64,000 bases of DNA from Chitinophaga eiseniae (lineage in GTDB: Bacteria > Bacteroidota > Bacteroidia > Chitinophagales > Chitinophagaceae): contig NZ_FUWZ01000003.1 in assembly GCF_900167135.1 (NCBI RefSeq), forward strand, positions 496,001-560,000, in the 5' to 3' direction. Below are positions 33,433 to 42,769 of the stretch, one piece after another. The notes beneath the pieces are model-generated. The model was not told the DNA's origin, ran no database searches, and worked only from the letters and a program-made list of their open reading frames with translations. Position numbers and translations under genes: made by a program. The first letter of the stretch is position 1. Each line of letters starts with the position of its first letter.

Positions 33433-34872
33433 TCAGTCGCCGGTATCAATCTTCTTCACCAGCTCCTCCCTCACCGCAGCGGGCACATTGGACAACAGCT
33501 TATATCCCGTAGCTTTTTCTATCTCTTCGATAGAAGTAAGATAGGCTGACCATTTCGTGTTCACGTCATTGTTGTTGGGCGTATTCACGGCGATCACCCG
33601 CGTTTGCCGGGAAACCCGCTTTAAATCATTATTCCCCTCCGGCAACACCACAATCACCTTCCAGATCCTCGCCGGCACATTTACCCGGTTATTGCCAATC
33701 TTTTTAGACATGCCCTTGCTACCCTTTCCGCCACTGCCGTAACTACCCATGATCACATACACTTCATTACCACCTCTCACCAGCGAACGGGTATAGTTCT
33801 CCAGGTTGGACCATAAATGCTGGTTGTGATTAGGCGCCTGCGGAATCATATTGGTCATCAGAAAAGTGGCCTCATTGGCATCCCGCGTAGCGGTACGGTC
33901 ACCTGATGGACAGTTATGTCCCCGGTCAAACCCGCTACCGTTATAGCTGAACCGGGAGACCTGGAACCAGCCTTCCGGCACATCAGCATCCGGCCGGAAG
34001 TCATTCCCCCTCGCCATACGCCCCAGGTCACCGGAAGCAATATGCCAGCTTACCCAGTTCGGTGTTCCGTTATCCCGGTTGTAAGACAAAGTATAATATC
34101 CCTTATCCATCAGATAGTTGTTGGCCATCACCACCGCAGCCGCTGCATTGCTGGGATTACCCAGCAACAGGTTGTCATCATCGCCCCGCACGGCTTCCGC
34201 TCCTTTCTCCGGCTTCACCGCAGGCATCTCCTTTCCACCTGCACTCACCCTGATCGCATCAAAATTGAGACGGCTTCCGTGCTTGTCCGTCTTCCGTATC
34301 CGGAACCGGACCGTGGCAGCAGTAGTGACCGTAAAAGTGGATGTCTGTAAACTGTTGGATGTTACCGCTACCGTATTGCCTACCCTGATAAAGCGCTGGC
34401 CACGGTTCACCGACGCCCATAACTCCCACGCACCAGCCTCATCTTTTCCATAAAGCGCATATTTCAGTGTAACCGTCACCGTGCCCTTCACCGCGATATC
34501 AAAATCCATGGTGGCCATCCCGTTATCACGAATACGCAATGCCTGCGCACCCGCTTTATGATCATCCTCCAGCCGGCCGGTCACAGCATCTTTAAACTCC
34601 CAGCTGCCGCTGGACAAATGCACACTTTCTGAATTGTAATTGGTCTTACTGCCTTTTTCAAAATCTTCCTGCAAGAGATACTTAGCAGTCTTCTTTTTGG
34701 AGTGCGATTTGGCAGCAGTCTTTGGCGGGGGCTCCTTTTCCTTTCTGCCGGCTATTTTCCTGGAGCAGGTAGTCACAGCAAACGTGACAAGTATCAGTAT
34801 AACGGCTACGACTAAACTATTATTCGATTGCTTCTTCGTCTTCTTCTGAGTCTTCTTCTTTGGCTTTGGCAT
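33433..34872 (-). CDS. Membrane-anchored or secreted DNA/RNA non-specific endonuclease (NUC1 family)
   Basis: 479 residues. A lysine-rich start is followed by a hydrophobic segment (about 19-35, 'SLVVAVILILVTFAVTTC') whose cysteine at 36 could be a lipid site. A beta-rich module (about 70-215) resembles a jelly-roll or binding domain. The catalytic DRGH motif is at 316-319 in 'FDRGHNCPSGDRTA', followed by 'NMIPQAPNHNQHLWSNLENY', typical of the His-Me finger NUC1 family. It degrades DNA and RNA without sequence preference outside the cytoplasm, either for nutrient recovery or competition. No immunity gene is visible beside it. Confidence 0.9.
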   Translation of the reverse strand: MPKPKKKTQKKTKKQSNNSLVVAVILILVTFAVTTCSRKIAGRKEKEPPPKTAAKSHSKKKTAKYLLQEDFEKGSKTNYNSESVHLSSGSWEFKDAVTGRLEDDHKAGAQALRIRDNGMATMDFDIAVKGTVTVTLKYALYGKDEAGAWELWASVNRGQRFIRVGNTVAVTSNSLQTSTFTVTTAATVRFRIRKTDKHGSRLNFDAIRVSAGGKEMPAVKPEKGAEAVRGDDDNLLLGNPSNAAAAVVMANNYLMDKGYYTLSYNRDNGTPNWVSWHIASGDLGRMARGNDFRPDADVPEGWFQVSRFSYNGSGFDRGHNCPSGDRTATRDANEATFLMTNMIPQAPNHNQHLWSNLENYTRSLVRGGNEVYVIMGSYGSGGKGSKGMSKKIGNNRVNVPARIWKVIVVLPEGNNDLKRVSRQTRVIAVNTPNNNDVNTKWSAYLTSIEEIEKATGYKLLSNVPAAVREELVKKIDTGD

Positions 34873-34928
34873 AGGGTCGCGAAGATAATAAAGAAGATGT
34901 TTTCACGCAAAGATATCCACGCAAAGGC

Positions 34929-35196
34929 GTCACGCAAAGACGTCACGCAAAGGCGTCACGCAAAGGCGCAAAGCAGCAAAGCGCGCAAAGAAAGAAAAGA
35001 GAGTAAAGAAGTAAAGAGAGTAAAGAAGTAAAGAGAGTAAAGAAGTAAAGAGAGTAAAGATGTAAATAAACACACGAAAGAACGTACAAATATGATCTAC
35101 GCTCCTTTGCTCTCTTATTTATCTTGTAAAAAATCTTTGCGTGCTTTGCTGCTTTGCGCCTTTGCGTGACGCCTTTGCGTGACGCCTTTGCGTGAC
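34929..35196. repeat. 62-bp inverted repeat around a 144-bp centre
   Basis: 34929-34990 and 35135-35196 are reverse complements with two mismatches. Each arm is built from GTCACGCAAAGGC-type units and a CGCAAAGCAGCAAAGC unit. The right arm ends on the first base of the stop codon of the next gene (35196). The arms are themselves small direct repeats, so the element resembles dispersed repeats of the GCAAAG type seen in other Bacteroidota. It fills the whole gap between the nuclease start and the small exported protein. Confidence 0.85.
34997..35064. repeat. Tandem 17-bp repeat, four copies
   Basis: AAGAGAGTAAAGAAGTA is repeated at 34997, 35014, 35031 and 35048, the last with one change. It lies in the centre of the large inverted repeat. 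The frames that run through it are repeat artefacts. Confidence 0.9.
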
Positions 35197-35612
35197 TAGT
35201 AGAACAACTGCGACAACACATTAGCGGCATCATTGGTCTTAGGCTTCAGTCCCAGGAATTTGGTGTACTGCGCAGCCGTCAACAACAGCTTGAGCCTGGA
35301 GAAAAGTCCTCCCTGAAGGCCGCTGAATTTGGAGGCGTAAGCGGCAGGGTTACGCTGTTGCAATGGCATAATACCTGCTTTCTGTTTCAGGAAACCAGTC
35401 ACCAGATCAGTCACCTTTGGTTGCTGTGCTGCCGTAAGCCCCAGGGCCGGCGTCAGCTTCGACAGGATGCTGCTGGCCACTCCACCGTAATTGGCCAAAG
35501 GATTCTGCACAGTACCGGCCGTCTTTTTTGGCTGGTCCAGTATACTCTGCGCATGCACGGACGCAGCACTAAAAAAGCACACGCATAACATGGGGAGAAA
35601 CACTTTTTTCAT
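35196..35612 (-). CDS. Small exported protein of unknown function
   Basis: 138 residues with a signal peptide (1-21, cut near 'VHAQS'). The mature part is mostly helical with 'LGLTAAQQPKVTDLVTGFL' and 'LLLTAAQYTKFLGLKPK'. The two 'LTAAQ' segments resemble the repeated LTxxQ pattern of periplasmic Spy/CpxP-like proteins, though the match is weak. It is followed immediately by the inverted repeat. Confidence 0.65.
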   Translation of the reverse strand: MKKVFLPMLCVCFFSAASVHAQSILDQPKKTAGTVQNPLANYGGVASSILSKLTPALGLTAAQQPKVTDLVTGFLKQKAGIMPLQQRNPAAYASKFSGLQGGLFSRLKLLLTAAQYTKFLGLKPKTNDAANVLSQLFY

Positions 35613-35806
35613 GTTGCAGGATGATTTAAATGATGGAATTGAAAGTGACAGCCTCTATACTATAAATATAACGATAAAAGCTGCGCTCCGGATTGGCCGG
35701 AACGAATAAAAATTTGTCCCGGATACACTAACCGGCCACCGGAAACCGTCCTAATATTGTATCCGCAAATCACAAGCAACATTTGCCTTTGCCACATACC
35801 TGCACC

Positions 35807-37309
35807 ATGTACGAAGAACGTATCAAGAGAAGAGATTTACGACAGAAGATCACCAGCGCCGAACAAGCCGCTACCTTGTTTAAAGACCGGATGGTCGTAG
35901 CCTCCAGCGGTTTTACCAAGGCGGGCGACAGCAAAGCAGTATTAAAAGCACTGGCATCAACAACTCCTGCTACCCCGCTCAGCATAACGCTGCTCACAGG
36001 CGCCTCACTGGGACACGACACAGACGGGGCCCTGGCTGAAGCAGGTATTTTATACAAACGCATGCCGTTCCAGGTAGATCCTGCGTTACGCAAAAAAATC
36101 AACAGCGGCGAAGTACTCTTTACAGACCAGCACCTCGGTGAAAGCGCCACCCTCGTGGAAGAAAAAATCATCCCCCGACTGGACATCGCCGTGATTGAAG
36201 CCCTGCTGATTGAAGAAGACGGCAGCATCGTGCCCACCACTTCAGTGGGCAATTCTGCCACTTTTGCCGCCGCTGCCGACAGGATCATCGTGGAGATCAA
36301 TCTCTCTGTGCCCCTTTCGCTATACGGCGTACACGATATTTTCTCCGCCGGTATATGGCCGGAAAAACAAATCATCCCTATCACAACAACAGGCGCACGC
36401 GTGGGACGGCCGTCTATCCCGGCAGACCCGGAAAAGATTGTGGCGGTGGTACTCACCACCACGACCGACAGCCCGGCCTCCATCAATGAAAGAGACGAAA
36501 AAACCACGGCCATCGCCGCCCATCTGCTGGATTTCTTTTCCCATGAAATCAGTAAAGGCCGTCTGCCGCAATCGCTCCGGCCACTACAATCCGGTATCGG
36601 CAAAGTAGCCAACGCTGTCATGGAAGGTTTTATGGACGGCGACTTCCATCACCTCACCATGTACTCGGAAGTAATACAGGACAGCGCTTTCAACCTGATC
36701 GACGCAGGGAAACTGGAAATGGCCTCCGCCTCTTCCATTACCGTTTCCCAGGCCTGCTACAACAGAGTATTCAGCAACTTTGAAAAATACAAACCTCATA
36801 TCGTCCTTCGGCCGCAGGATATCAGCAACGCTGCGGAAGTCATACGCCGCCTCGGTGTCATCAGCATCAATACGGCCATCGAATGCGATATCTACGGCAA
36901 CGTCAATTCCACTCACATCGGTGGCACTGCCATGATGAACGGTATCGGCGGCTCTAACGATTTTGCCCGCAACGCGTACCTGAGCATATTCGTAACACAG
37001 TCATCTTCCAAAGCCGGCGGTATTTCGCACATTGTTCCAATGGCTTCCCATATAGACAATACTGAACATGATGTCGACATTATAGTAACGGAGAACGGTC
37101 TGGCCGATTTACGGGGACTCGCGCCCCGGGAACGGGCAAGACTGATCATATCCAAATGCGCGCATGCCAGCTACAAAGACGAACTGAACAACTATTTTAC
37201 CAACGCCTGCAGCCGCGGAGGCCATACGCCCCACCTGCTGCAGGAGGCCCTTAGCTGGCATAGCCGCTTTATCGAAAACGGGACCATGCTTAAAACTGTT
37301 CATGTATAG
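35807..37309 (+). CDS. Acetyl-CoA hydrolase/CoA-transferase (succinyl-CoA:acetate type)
   Basis: 500 residues from the ATG at 35807; a TTG at 35783 adds eight residues and is less likely. The family pattern is clear: 'MVVASSGFTKAGDSKAVLKA', 'TTSVGNSATFAAAADRIIVE', 'MYSEVIQDSAFNLIDAGKLE' (with the likely catalytic glutamate) and 'NGIGGSNDFARNAYLS'. It moves CoA between acetate and succinate or hydrolyses acetyl-CoA, linking overflow metabolism to the citric acid cycle. It is monocistronic and ends at a bidirectional terminator. Confidence 0.92.
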   Translation: MYEERIKRRDLRQKITSAEQAATLFKDRMVVASSGFTKAGDSKAVLKALASTTPATPLSITLLTGASLGHDTDGALAEAGILYKRMPFQVDPALRKKINSGEVLFTDQHLGESATLVEEKIIPRLDIAVIEALLIEEDGSIVPTTSVGNSATFAAAADRIIVEINLSVPLSLYGVHDIFSAGIWPEKQIIPITTTGARVGRPSIPADPEKIVAVVLTTTTDSPASINERDEKTTAIAAHLLDFFSHEISKGRLPQSLRPLQSGIGKVANAVMEGFMDGDFHHLTMYSEVIQDSAFNLIDAGKLEMASASSITVSQACYNRVFSNFEKYKPHIVLRPQDISNAAEVIRRLGVISINTAIECDIYGNVNSTHIGGTAMMNGIGGSNDFARNAYLSIFVTQSSSKAGGISHIVPMASHIDNTEHDVDIIVTENGLADLRGLAPRERARLIISKCAHASYKDELNNYFTNACSRGGHTPHLLQEALSWHSRFIENGTMLKTVHV

Positions 37310-37335
37310 TGTGTGTGAAAGGATGAAAAAAAAGA

Positions 37336-37370
37336 AACCGGCTCTTCACTGGGAGCCGGTTTTCCTTTTT
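37336..37370. terminator. Bidirectional terminator
   Basis: AACCGGCTC (37336-37344) pairs with GAGCCGGTT (37353-37361). It is flanked by an A-run on the left and TTTTCCTTTTT on the right, so it serves both the CoA transferase and the convergent protease. Confidence 0.85.
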
Positions 37371-37386
37371 ATAGCAAGACCTTCAT

Positions 37387-40300
37387 TTACCGTATAAGCG
37401 TCACCGCGCCTTTAATCAGTTTCACCGTACCATCTATATATTCCACCGTGGCAAAATAAACATACGTGCCCATATCCGCCTTCTGCCCTTTTACCATCCC
37501 ATCCCAACCATAGGCGCGGTCGTTGGCCGGCGTGTTCACCGCCTCGAACACCTTGTTGCCGGAACGGTTAAACACCGACAAATTCCTTACCTGCCGGATA
37601 TCCCAGCTGCCAATCACATAGAAGAAATCATTCTGCCCGTCGCCATTGGGCGAAAAAGCATTCGGCATACTGATACCTGCATTGACAAACGTCTGTATTT
37701 GCACACTCGCGGTATCCGTGCACCAGTAATCATTCCGGGCCGTCACGATATAACGCATGGACGAGGTGGCGGCAGCCACCGGATACGGACAGGTCACACA
37801 GGAAAGGCCCGACTGCGGCGCCCAGGTATAGGCGGCGGCAGGTCCGCCGGTAACCGCAGTGCGCAACGGCACACTGGCCGGCCTCGGCAGCGATATCAGT
37901 ACCGGCGTGGCTCGAATGGCAAACGGTTCATAACCTAACACACTCCGGTTATTGGTATAATCTGTTTCCTTCCACACAAAGCCGCTTTTGTCATTCACCA
38001 TCGCCACCACTTCGGCCGTACCGGGCGCGCTGACCACATGAGAGAACTCCCGGCAGTCGCCCTCCTGTGCCACAGGCGTATAAAATAACGGCTCCAGTAT
38101 TTTCGTACGTTCGTTACCGGGATCGCCATTATAAAAAGAGACCGGTATCTTCCGGAAGATACTGTCGTAGCCATTTGCCACACATACTTTAAACTTCAAG
38201 AGGATATGCTCGTTATCATAACAATGCGCTGATAACAAACTGACGGTCAGGTCCGGCGGCACAAGGTGTACATACTCCTCTCCTTTAAGCACACACCCGT
38301 AGCGGTTTGTCAGCGTTATCCCTATCCGGCTGCTGTCCAGCATCCGAACGGAAGGCGCGGGACAGTTGCTGCAATCCATCGTATAGGCGTCGCTGTTGTC
38401 CCAGCGGATAACAGCCGGATCAAAACCGGCCACTTCGTAATAAAAATGAAAAGGCGCCTTGCGGAATACCGTTGTGTCCCGGGGAAAAACCGTCAGTACC
38501 GGCGGCACATACCCCAGTGTATGCGTATTGTTGTTATAATCGGCTTCATTCAAACCCGTGGCGGGCGGGAAGGGCCGGTGGTCTTTGTTCACCACCGCCA
38601 CCACCTGTCCGGTGGCCGTTTTCCGGAGATACTGCCCATAGCTGCTACAGGCTCCTGCAGAACCCATCGGTGTCAGGAAGGTGTTGCCCAGCTTTACGGC
38701 GGCGGGATCTCCCGGCGCACGGTCGTAAAAGTCAACCTGCAGGGTAGCGGGGATATTACCCGGAACATACGCGTTACACAGGGAAAAATCCACATGCAGA
38801 CTATCACCACGGGAACAGGTTACTTTGTCCAGTTTTACTGTATAGTCATCTACCGGGGGAATATGCAGGGTAGCCATGGTATCGGCGTAACAGGCGTATT
38901 GCGTATAGCTGCGCACCTTCACGGTAGTCACGGTGTCTTTGCGATAGGGTGCGGTAAAAGTAGCGTTGATACAGGTGCTGCAATCCAGGTAGGGAGATGT
39001 TTCCCATACCGCGCTGACGATAGTCCCTCCCCTGGAAGAGGGTTTCAGCACCAGTTGCTGCTGTGGCGTGAGCGTATAGTCGCCCGGCGCAAGGGAGACA
39101 TGAAAGCGGAAGCCTTTCTTAAAACTGAAGTTATTGCCGTAATTACTTTCTTCCACACCGGTATTGGGCAGGACTACAGGAAAAACAGTGCCGTTATCGT
39201 TCATCACTGTCACCAGCGTATCGATGCCTTCACGGCCGGCATCCACGATAGTGGTATATAGTACGGACACGCATTTACCGGGCAGGTCTGCGGGCAGCAG
39301 GAAAGGGGTGCCTAACCGTTTGCCTTTGCCCAGCCGCGGATCATCGTCATAAAAAGAGACGGGGGTATTTTTAGGGATGGTCTGGTATCCTTTGTTTTCG
39401 AAATAAAGTTTCACCCGCAGCTTGTTCTGCTGATAACATTCTACGCCCGACACGTACACCACGCCGTCGGCTGTGGGATCATCCACTACGATGGTCACCG
39501 GGTTCGTATAGTCTTCGCAGTGCCCGTCGGTAGCGTATAGGCGTACCTTATAGTTGCCGGGCGTATTAAATACATAGTCCAGCTGTTCATCCGTGCTCAC
39601 CATTGTTTCGGCCATGCCTTTGTCGTTGCTGATCAGCCATTTCCAGGCGGTTGCGTTACGGGAACGGTTGGTAAACACCACATGATCAGTCTGAATGCCC
39701 AGTTTGGAAGCGATCTTGCGTTTATCGGGATAGAAGCGGGCCACTACGCCGCAGCTCACCGGCATGGCGTCCGTCGTGGAAGCCTGGCAGCCGGTCGCGT
39801 TATCGGTTACACGCAACGCCAGCTGGTAGGTTTTCTGTGTGGTGACCGGCAGCGCCAGGGTAACGCCCGTTCCCGCAGGTGCGCCGTCTACCAACCATTG
39901 TACAGACTGTCCCGCGGCTACAGTGGCGGTGAAGGTCACAACTTCCCCTACCACGGGATAGGCGATGTCGCGGGTGAAGGCGGCGGTCACCGTCCCGGCG
40001 CAGGGATCGTTGCAGACAGTGCTGGTCTGCATCAGCGGTAGCGCCGCGGCAATGAAGTTACGCATGCGCTCCGTTTGCCCCGGCGTGAAACCCAGGATAC
40101 AGCCGGTGCCCTGGCCATAGTCCATGAAGTTGTCCGGCAGATCGGGCACGTCGACAGTGAAACCGGACAAGGTATCCGAGCTGCAGGAGTTCTGCGGGGC
40201 GTTGCAGGCGTAACCGCCGGTGATGGTTTTTTCAGGCGGAGTGTCACAGACCATGTCGCCATCGGTGAGACAATCGTTGTTTTTACAGTCACGTGCCGCG

Positions 40301-41004
40301 AAGGTATGCAGCAGGCTGAGATAGTGCCCCATCTCGTGGGCCAGTACGCCCACGCCCAGGCCGGCAACGACGATGTCACCACCGGCGCTGGCATAACCAC
40401 CCATGGTCAGACGGCTCCATTTGCCGCAGCTGAAGTCCTGCATGTAGTCCGAGCGGATAGAGGATACTACCCAGATGTTAATATAACGGCTACGGTCCCA
40501 CGCTCCCATGTCAGTCACTTCTCCCCCTTCCATGTCTACGTCAAAATCGTTCAGATAGGAGTGGCTGCGCAGGATACCGCTGGTACGCCCACCGTCCGGG
40601 GCGGTCCTGGCGAGGCAGAAACGGATTTTGGTATCGGTACGGCCGCCGGTAAACGCCCCGGTGGCGCTGTAAGCGTCATTCAGTTGCTGAAGGGCGTTGG
40701 CCACGTCCAGGTCCGTATAGGCGTTGGGGTCTTCGTTCAGGATATGCACCACTACCGGCAGGGTGATGATGGCAGGATCTGCCGACGGAGCACCCGGTAC
40801 TGTTATGTAATGACGTTGCAACAAGGCGTGGTTGATGGCCTGTTCCCGTGCCAGAAAAGACGGGTCCTGCCGCCATTGCTGAAGTAGGAGGTCAGTGCCG
40901 CAGGGACGTACCGTTGCCGGCATTCCTTCCTGGGCATAGGCCAGGCAGGGCGCCAGCGCCAGCAACAAAGCAGCGGCCAGGCTTTTCCATATGAAAGTGC
41001 TCAT
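37387..41004 (-). CDS. Secreted M43-type metalloprotease with repeated CARDB/Ig-like modules and a T9SS C-terminal domain
   Basis: About 1205 residues from the ATG at 41004 (the frame extends to 41073). A signal peptide (1-24) precedes a pappalysin-like peptidase domain. The zinc motif 'HEMGHYLSLLH' gives ligands His223, His227 and His233 with catalytic Glu224, and 'NFMDYGQG' supplies the Met-turn. PKD-like domains follow, then three copies of a CARDB-like unit, each with 'SFYDDDP'- or 'DFYDRAP'-like and 'YNNN'-like segments, alternating with Ig-like segments. The end ('NAFSPNGDGQNDFFYV' ... 'GWDGMVKGQ') is the gliding-motility-associated C-terminal domain, the export signal of the type IX system. 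It is a surface or secreted protease. Confidence 0.9.
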   Translation of the reverse strand: MSTFIWKSLAAALLLALAPCLAYAQEGMPATVRPCGTDLLLQQWRQDPSFLAREQAINHALLQRHYITVPGAPSADPAIITLPVVVHILNEDPNAYTDLDVANALQQLNDAYSATGAFTGGRTDTKIRFCLARTAPDGGRTSGILRSHSYLNDFDVDMEGGEVTDMGAWDRSRYINIWVVSSIRSDYMQDFSCGKWSRLTMGGYASAGGDIVVAGLGVGVLAHEMGHYLSLLHTFAARDCKNNDCLTDGDMVCDTPPEKTITGGYACNAPQNSCSSDTLSGFTVDVPDLPDNFMDYGQGTGCILGFTPGQTERMRNFIAAALPLMQTSTVCNDPCAGTVTAAFTRDIAYPVVGEVVTFTATVAAGQSVQWLVDGAPAGTGVTLALPVTTQKTYQLALRVTDNATGCQASTTDAMPVSCGVVARFYPDKRKIASKLGIQTDHVVFTNRSRNATAWKWLISNDKGMAETMVSTDEQLDYVFNTPGNYKVRLYATDGHCEDYTNPVTIVVDDPTADGVVYVSGVECYQQNKLRVKLYFENKGYQTIPKNTPVSFYDDDPRLGKGKRLGTPFLLPADLPGKCVSVLYTTIVDAGREGIDTLVTVMNDNGTVFPVVLPNTGVEESNYGNNFSFKKGFRFHVSLAPGDYTLTPQQQLVLKPSSRGGTIVSAVWETSPYLDCSTCINATFTAPYRKDTVTTVKVRSYTQYACYADTMATLHIPPVDDYTVKLDKVTCSRGDSLHVDFSLCNAYVPGNIPATLQVDFYDRAPGDPAAVKLGNTFLTPMGSAGACSSYGQYLRKTATGQVVAVVNKDHRPFPPATGLNEADYNNNTHTLGYVPPVLTVFPRDTTVFRKAPFHFYYEVAGFDPAVIRWDNSDAYTMDCSNCPAPSVRMLDSSRIGITLTNRYGCVLKGEEYVHLVPPDLTVSLLSAHCYDNEHILLKFKVCVANGYDSIFRKIPVSFYNGDPGNERTKILEPLFYTPVAQEGDCREFSHVVSAPGTAEVVAMVNDKSGFVWKETDYTNNRSVLGYEPFAIRATPVLISLPRPASVPLRTAVTGGPAAAYTWAPQSGLSCVTCPYPVAAATSSMRYIVTARNDYWCTDTASVQIQTFVNAGISMPNAFSPNGDGQNDFFYVIGSWDIRQVRNLSVFNRSGNKVFEAVNTPANDRAYGWDGMVKGQKADMGTYVYFATVEYIDGTVKLIKGAVTLIR

Positions 41005-41138
41005 CTCGACAATTATAAGACGCGCAAATATATATAAATTAATTATAATTAATTTATAACCGGTAGATATCATTTTCGTCTATGTCGTTATCAATATTAT
41101 CATTCTACGAAGGGGATGCAGGTGTAAAATGGTTGTTC

Positions 41139-41146
41139 TACTTTTG
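41139..41146 (+). promoter_or_regulatory. -7 element upstream of the Bcr/CflA gene
   Basis: TACTTTTG matches TAnnTTTG, with no clear -33 partner. It lies inside the longest possible frame of the transporter. That argues for the later GTG start at 41172, which would then sit about 20 bases after the start of transcription. Confidence 0.4.
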
Positions 41147-41171
41147 CAGTTTGATACTAAACCGACAGATT

Positions 41172-42410
41172 GTGACACAAGAACATACCCGATCCGGCTA
41201 TTTTTTCCTGATATTAATCCTGGGCGCATTGACGGCGTTAGCGCCTTTTTCCATAGACATGTACCTGCCGAGTTTCCCGGCGATCGCCAAAGATTTTGGC
41301 GTAGAGCAGGCCCGGGTAGGACTGTCCCTCTCCAGTTTCTTCATTGGTATTTCTGCCGGACAGCTGCTCTACGGGCCGCTGCTGGACCGTTTTGGCCGTA
41401 AAACGCCGCTGATACTGGGTCTGCTGGTATACATCGTGGCTTCCCTGGGCTGCGTATATGCGGGCACGTTGAACAGCCTCGTGATACTTCGTTTTATACA
41501 GGCGTTGGGCAGTTGTGCCGCCACGGTGGCTTCTGTGGCGATGGTGCGGGACCTGTTTCCCGTAAAGGAAAATGCGCGGGTGTTTGCCTTGCTGATGCTG
41601 GTAGTAGGCGCCTCTCCTATGCTGGCCCCTACCATTGGCGGTTATGCGGCGGCCGCATTCCACTGGCACGCGGTGTTTATCGTACTGGGCGCTATTGGTC
41701 TGCTGCTCCTGCTGGCTACTATCCTGTGGCTGCCGGAAAGTTACAAACCGGACACAACCCTGTCGCTCAAACCGGGCCCCATCATTCAGAGCTTCTGGAC
41801 AGTGGCAACCACGCCGCAGTTCTATACATATGCTTTCACCGGCGCCATCGCTTTCTCCGGGCTGTTTGCCTACGTGTCCGGCTCACCGCAGGTGTTTATG
41901 GATGTGTATCACCTCGATGGCAAAACCTATGGCTGGATCTTCGCCGGTCTGTCCATCGGCTTCATCGGCTGCAGCCAGGTCAACAGCATCCTGCTCAAAC
42001 GGTATGAAAGCAAACAGATCGTACCGGTAGCGCTCTCCCTGCAAGGCCTGATAGCTGTTGTGATGGCAGTCGGCGCATGGAACAACTGGCTCGGTCTCAC
42101 CAGCCTGCTGGTGCTGCTGTTTTTCTTCCTTTGTTGCATGGGCTTCATCAATCCCAACACCGCCGCCTTGTGCCTCGCCCCATTTACCAAAAACGCGGGT
42201 ACCGCTTCCGCGCTGATGGGCGCGCTGCAGATGGGGATCGGCGCACTTGCCGCAACCGTAGTCAGCCTTTACGATACACATAACGCCGTTCCGCTCGCCT
42301 TTACCATGTGTGGCTCCTCGCTGTTAGCGATAGCCGCCCTCTTCAGTGGCCGCCGGCAGATCAAAACGACCGTCGCCGCCGACAAGGGCAGCGCCGTATT
42401 GTCCCACTAG
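41172..42410 (+). CDS. MFS drug exporter, Bcr/CflA family
   Basis: About 412 residues from a GTG at 41172 ('VTQEHTRSGYFFLILILGAL'). An ATG at 41082 is in frame but would put 30 unlikely residues before the first helix. Twelve membrane segments are visible. 'APFSIDMYLPSFPAIAKDF' and 'GQLLYGPLLDRFGRKTPLI' are hallmarks of the Bcr/CflA drug:H+ antiporters. It exports small toxic compounds such as bicyclomycin or chloramphenicol in related systems; its own substrate is unknown. Confidence 0.88.
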   Translation: MTQEHTRSGYFFLILILGALTALAPFSIDMYLPSFPAIAKDFGVEQARVGLSLSSFFIGISAGQLLYGPLLDRFGRKTPLILGLLVYIVASLGCVYAGTLNSLVILRFIQALGSCAATVASVAMVRDLFPVKENARVFALLMLVVGASPMLAPTIGGYAAAAFHWHAVFIVLGAIGLLLLLATILWLPESYKPDTTLSLKPGPIIQSFWTVATTPQFYTYAFTGAIAFSGLFAYVSGSPQVFMDVYHLDGKTYGWIFAGLSIGFIGCSQVNSILLKRYESKQIVPVALSLQGLIAVVMAVGAWNNWLGLTSLLVLLFFFLCCMGFINPNTAALCLAPFTKNAGTASALMGALQMGIGALAATVVSLYDTHNAVPLAFTMCGSSLLAIAALFSGRRQIKTTVAADKGSAVLSH

Positions 42411-42769
42411 AAAAAATTATGCATCTCCTTGTATGCAGGGAGATGCATATACATCGTTTTCCCCGATCTTTGCACCAGGTAGAACAACTGTAGCCGTCAA
42501 CCCAATCTCCGCCGGAAAAAAATTTCTCCGGATGAAAGAAAGATATTAATTTATCAATATATCTAAAGACTGGATAAATAGTCTTCTATTTTGTTTGAAA
42601 AAAACCCAATTTTGACATAGTACTTTTCTGCGTGATACACTGTTTTAAATAATGACAAAAGCAATATATCACTGGCACAAATAACCATTGACTTTTTAAC
42701 TGACCTATTCCTGTCAATAAGGATTATGTATCGATCGATTTAGTTTAATCGCATTTATTCATTTAATTT
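42411..42769. other. 360-bp intergenic region with a hairpin
   Basis: ATGCATCTCC (42419-42428) and GGAGATGCAT (42439-42448) form a perfect 10-bp stem 8 bp past the exporter stop. It is preceded by an A-run and followed only by a weak T-run, so it is probably its terminator. The remaining A/T-rich stretch precedes the AraC gene. Near-matches to TAnnTTTG occur but none is convincing. Confidence 0.55.

Noticed and set aside
33433-34872. Toxin-immunity pair with the secreted nuclease
   Set aside because: No small immunity-like gene is found next to the nuclease; the neighbour at 35196-35612 is exported and lies beyond a repeat region.
34929-35196. CRISPR array
   Set aside because: The units are short, contiguous and without unique spacers, and no cas gene is present.
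34943-35233. 96-codon frame across the repeat region
   Set aside because: It consists of the tandem repeat and inverted-repeat arms translated on the minus strand and has no gene-like composition.
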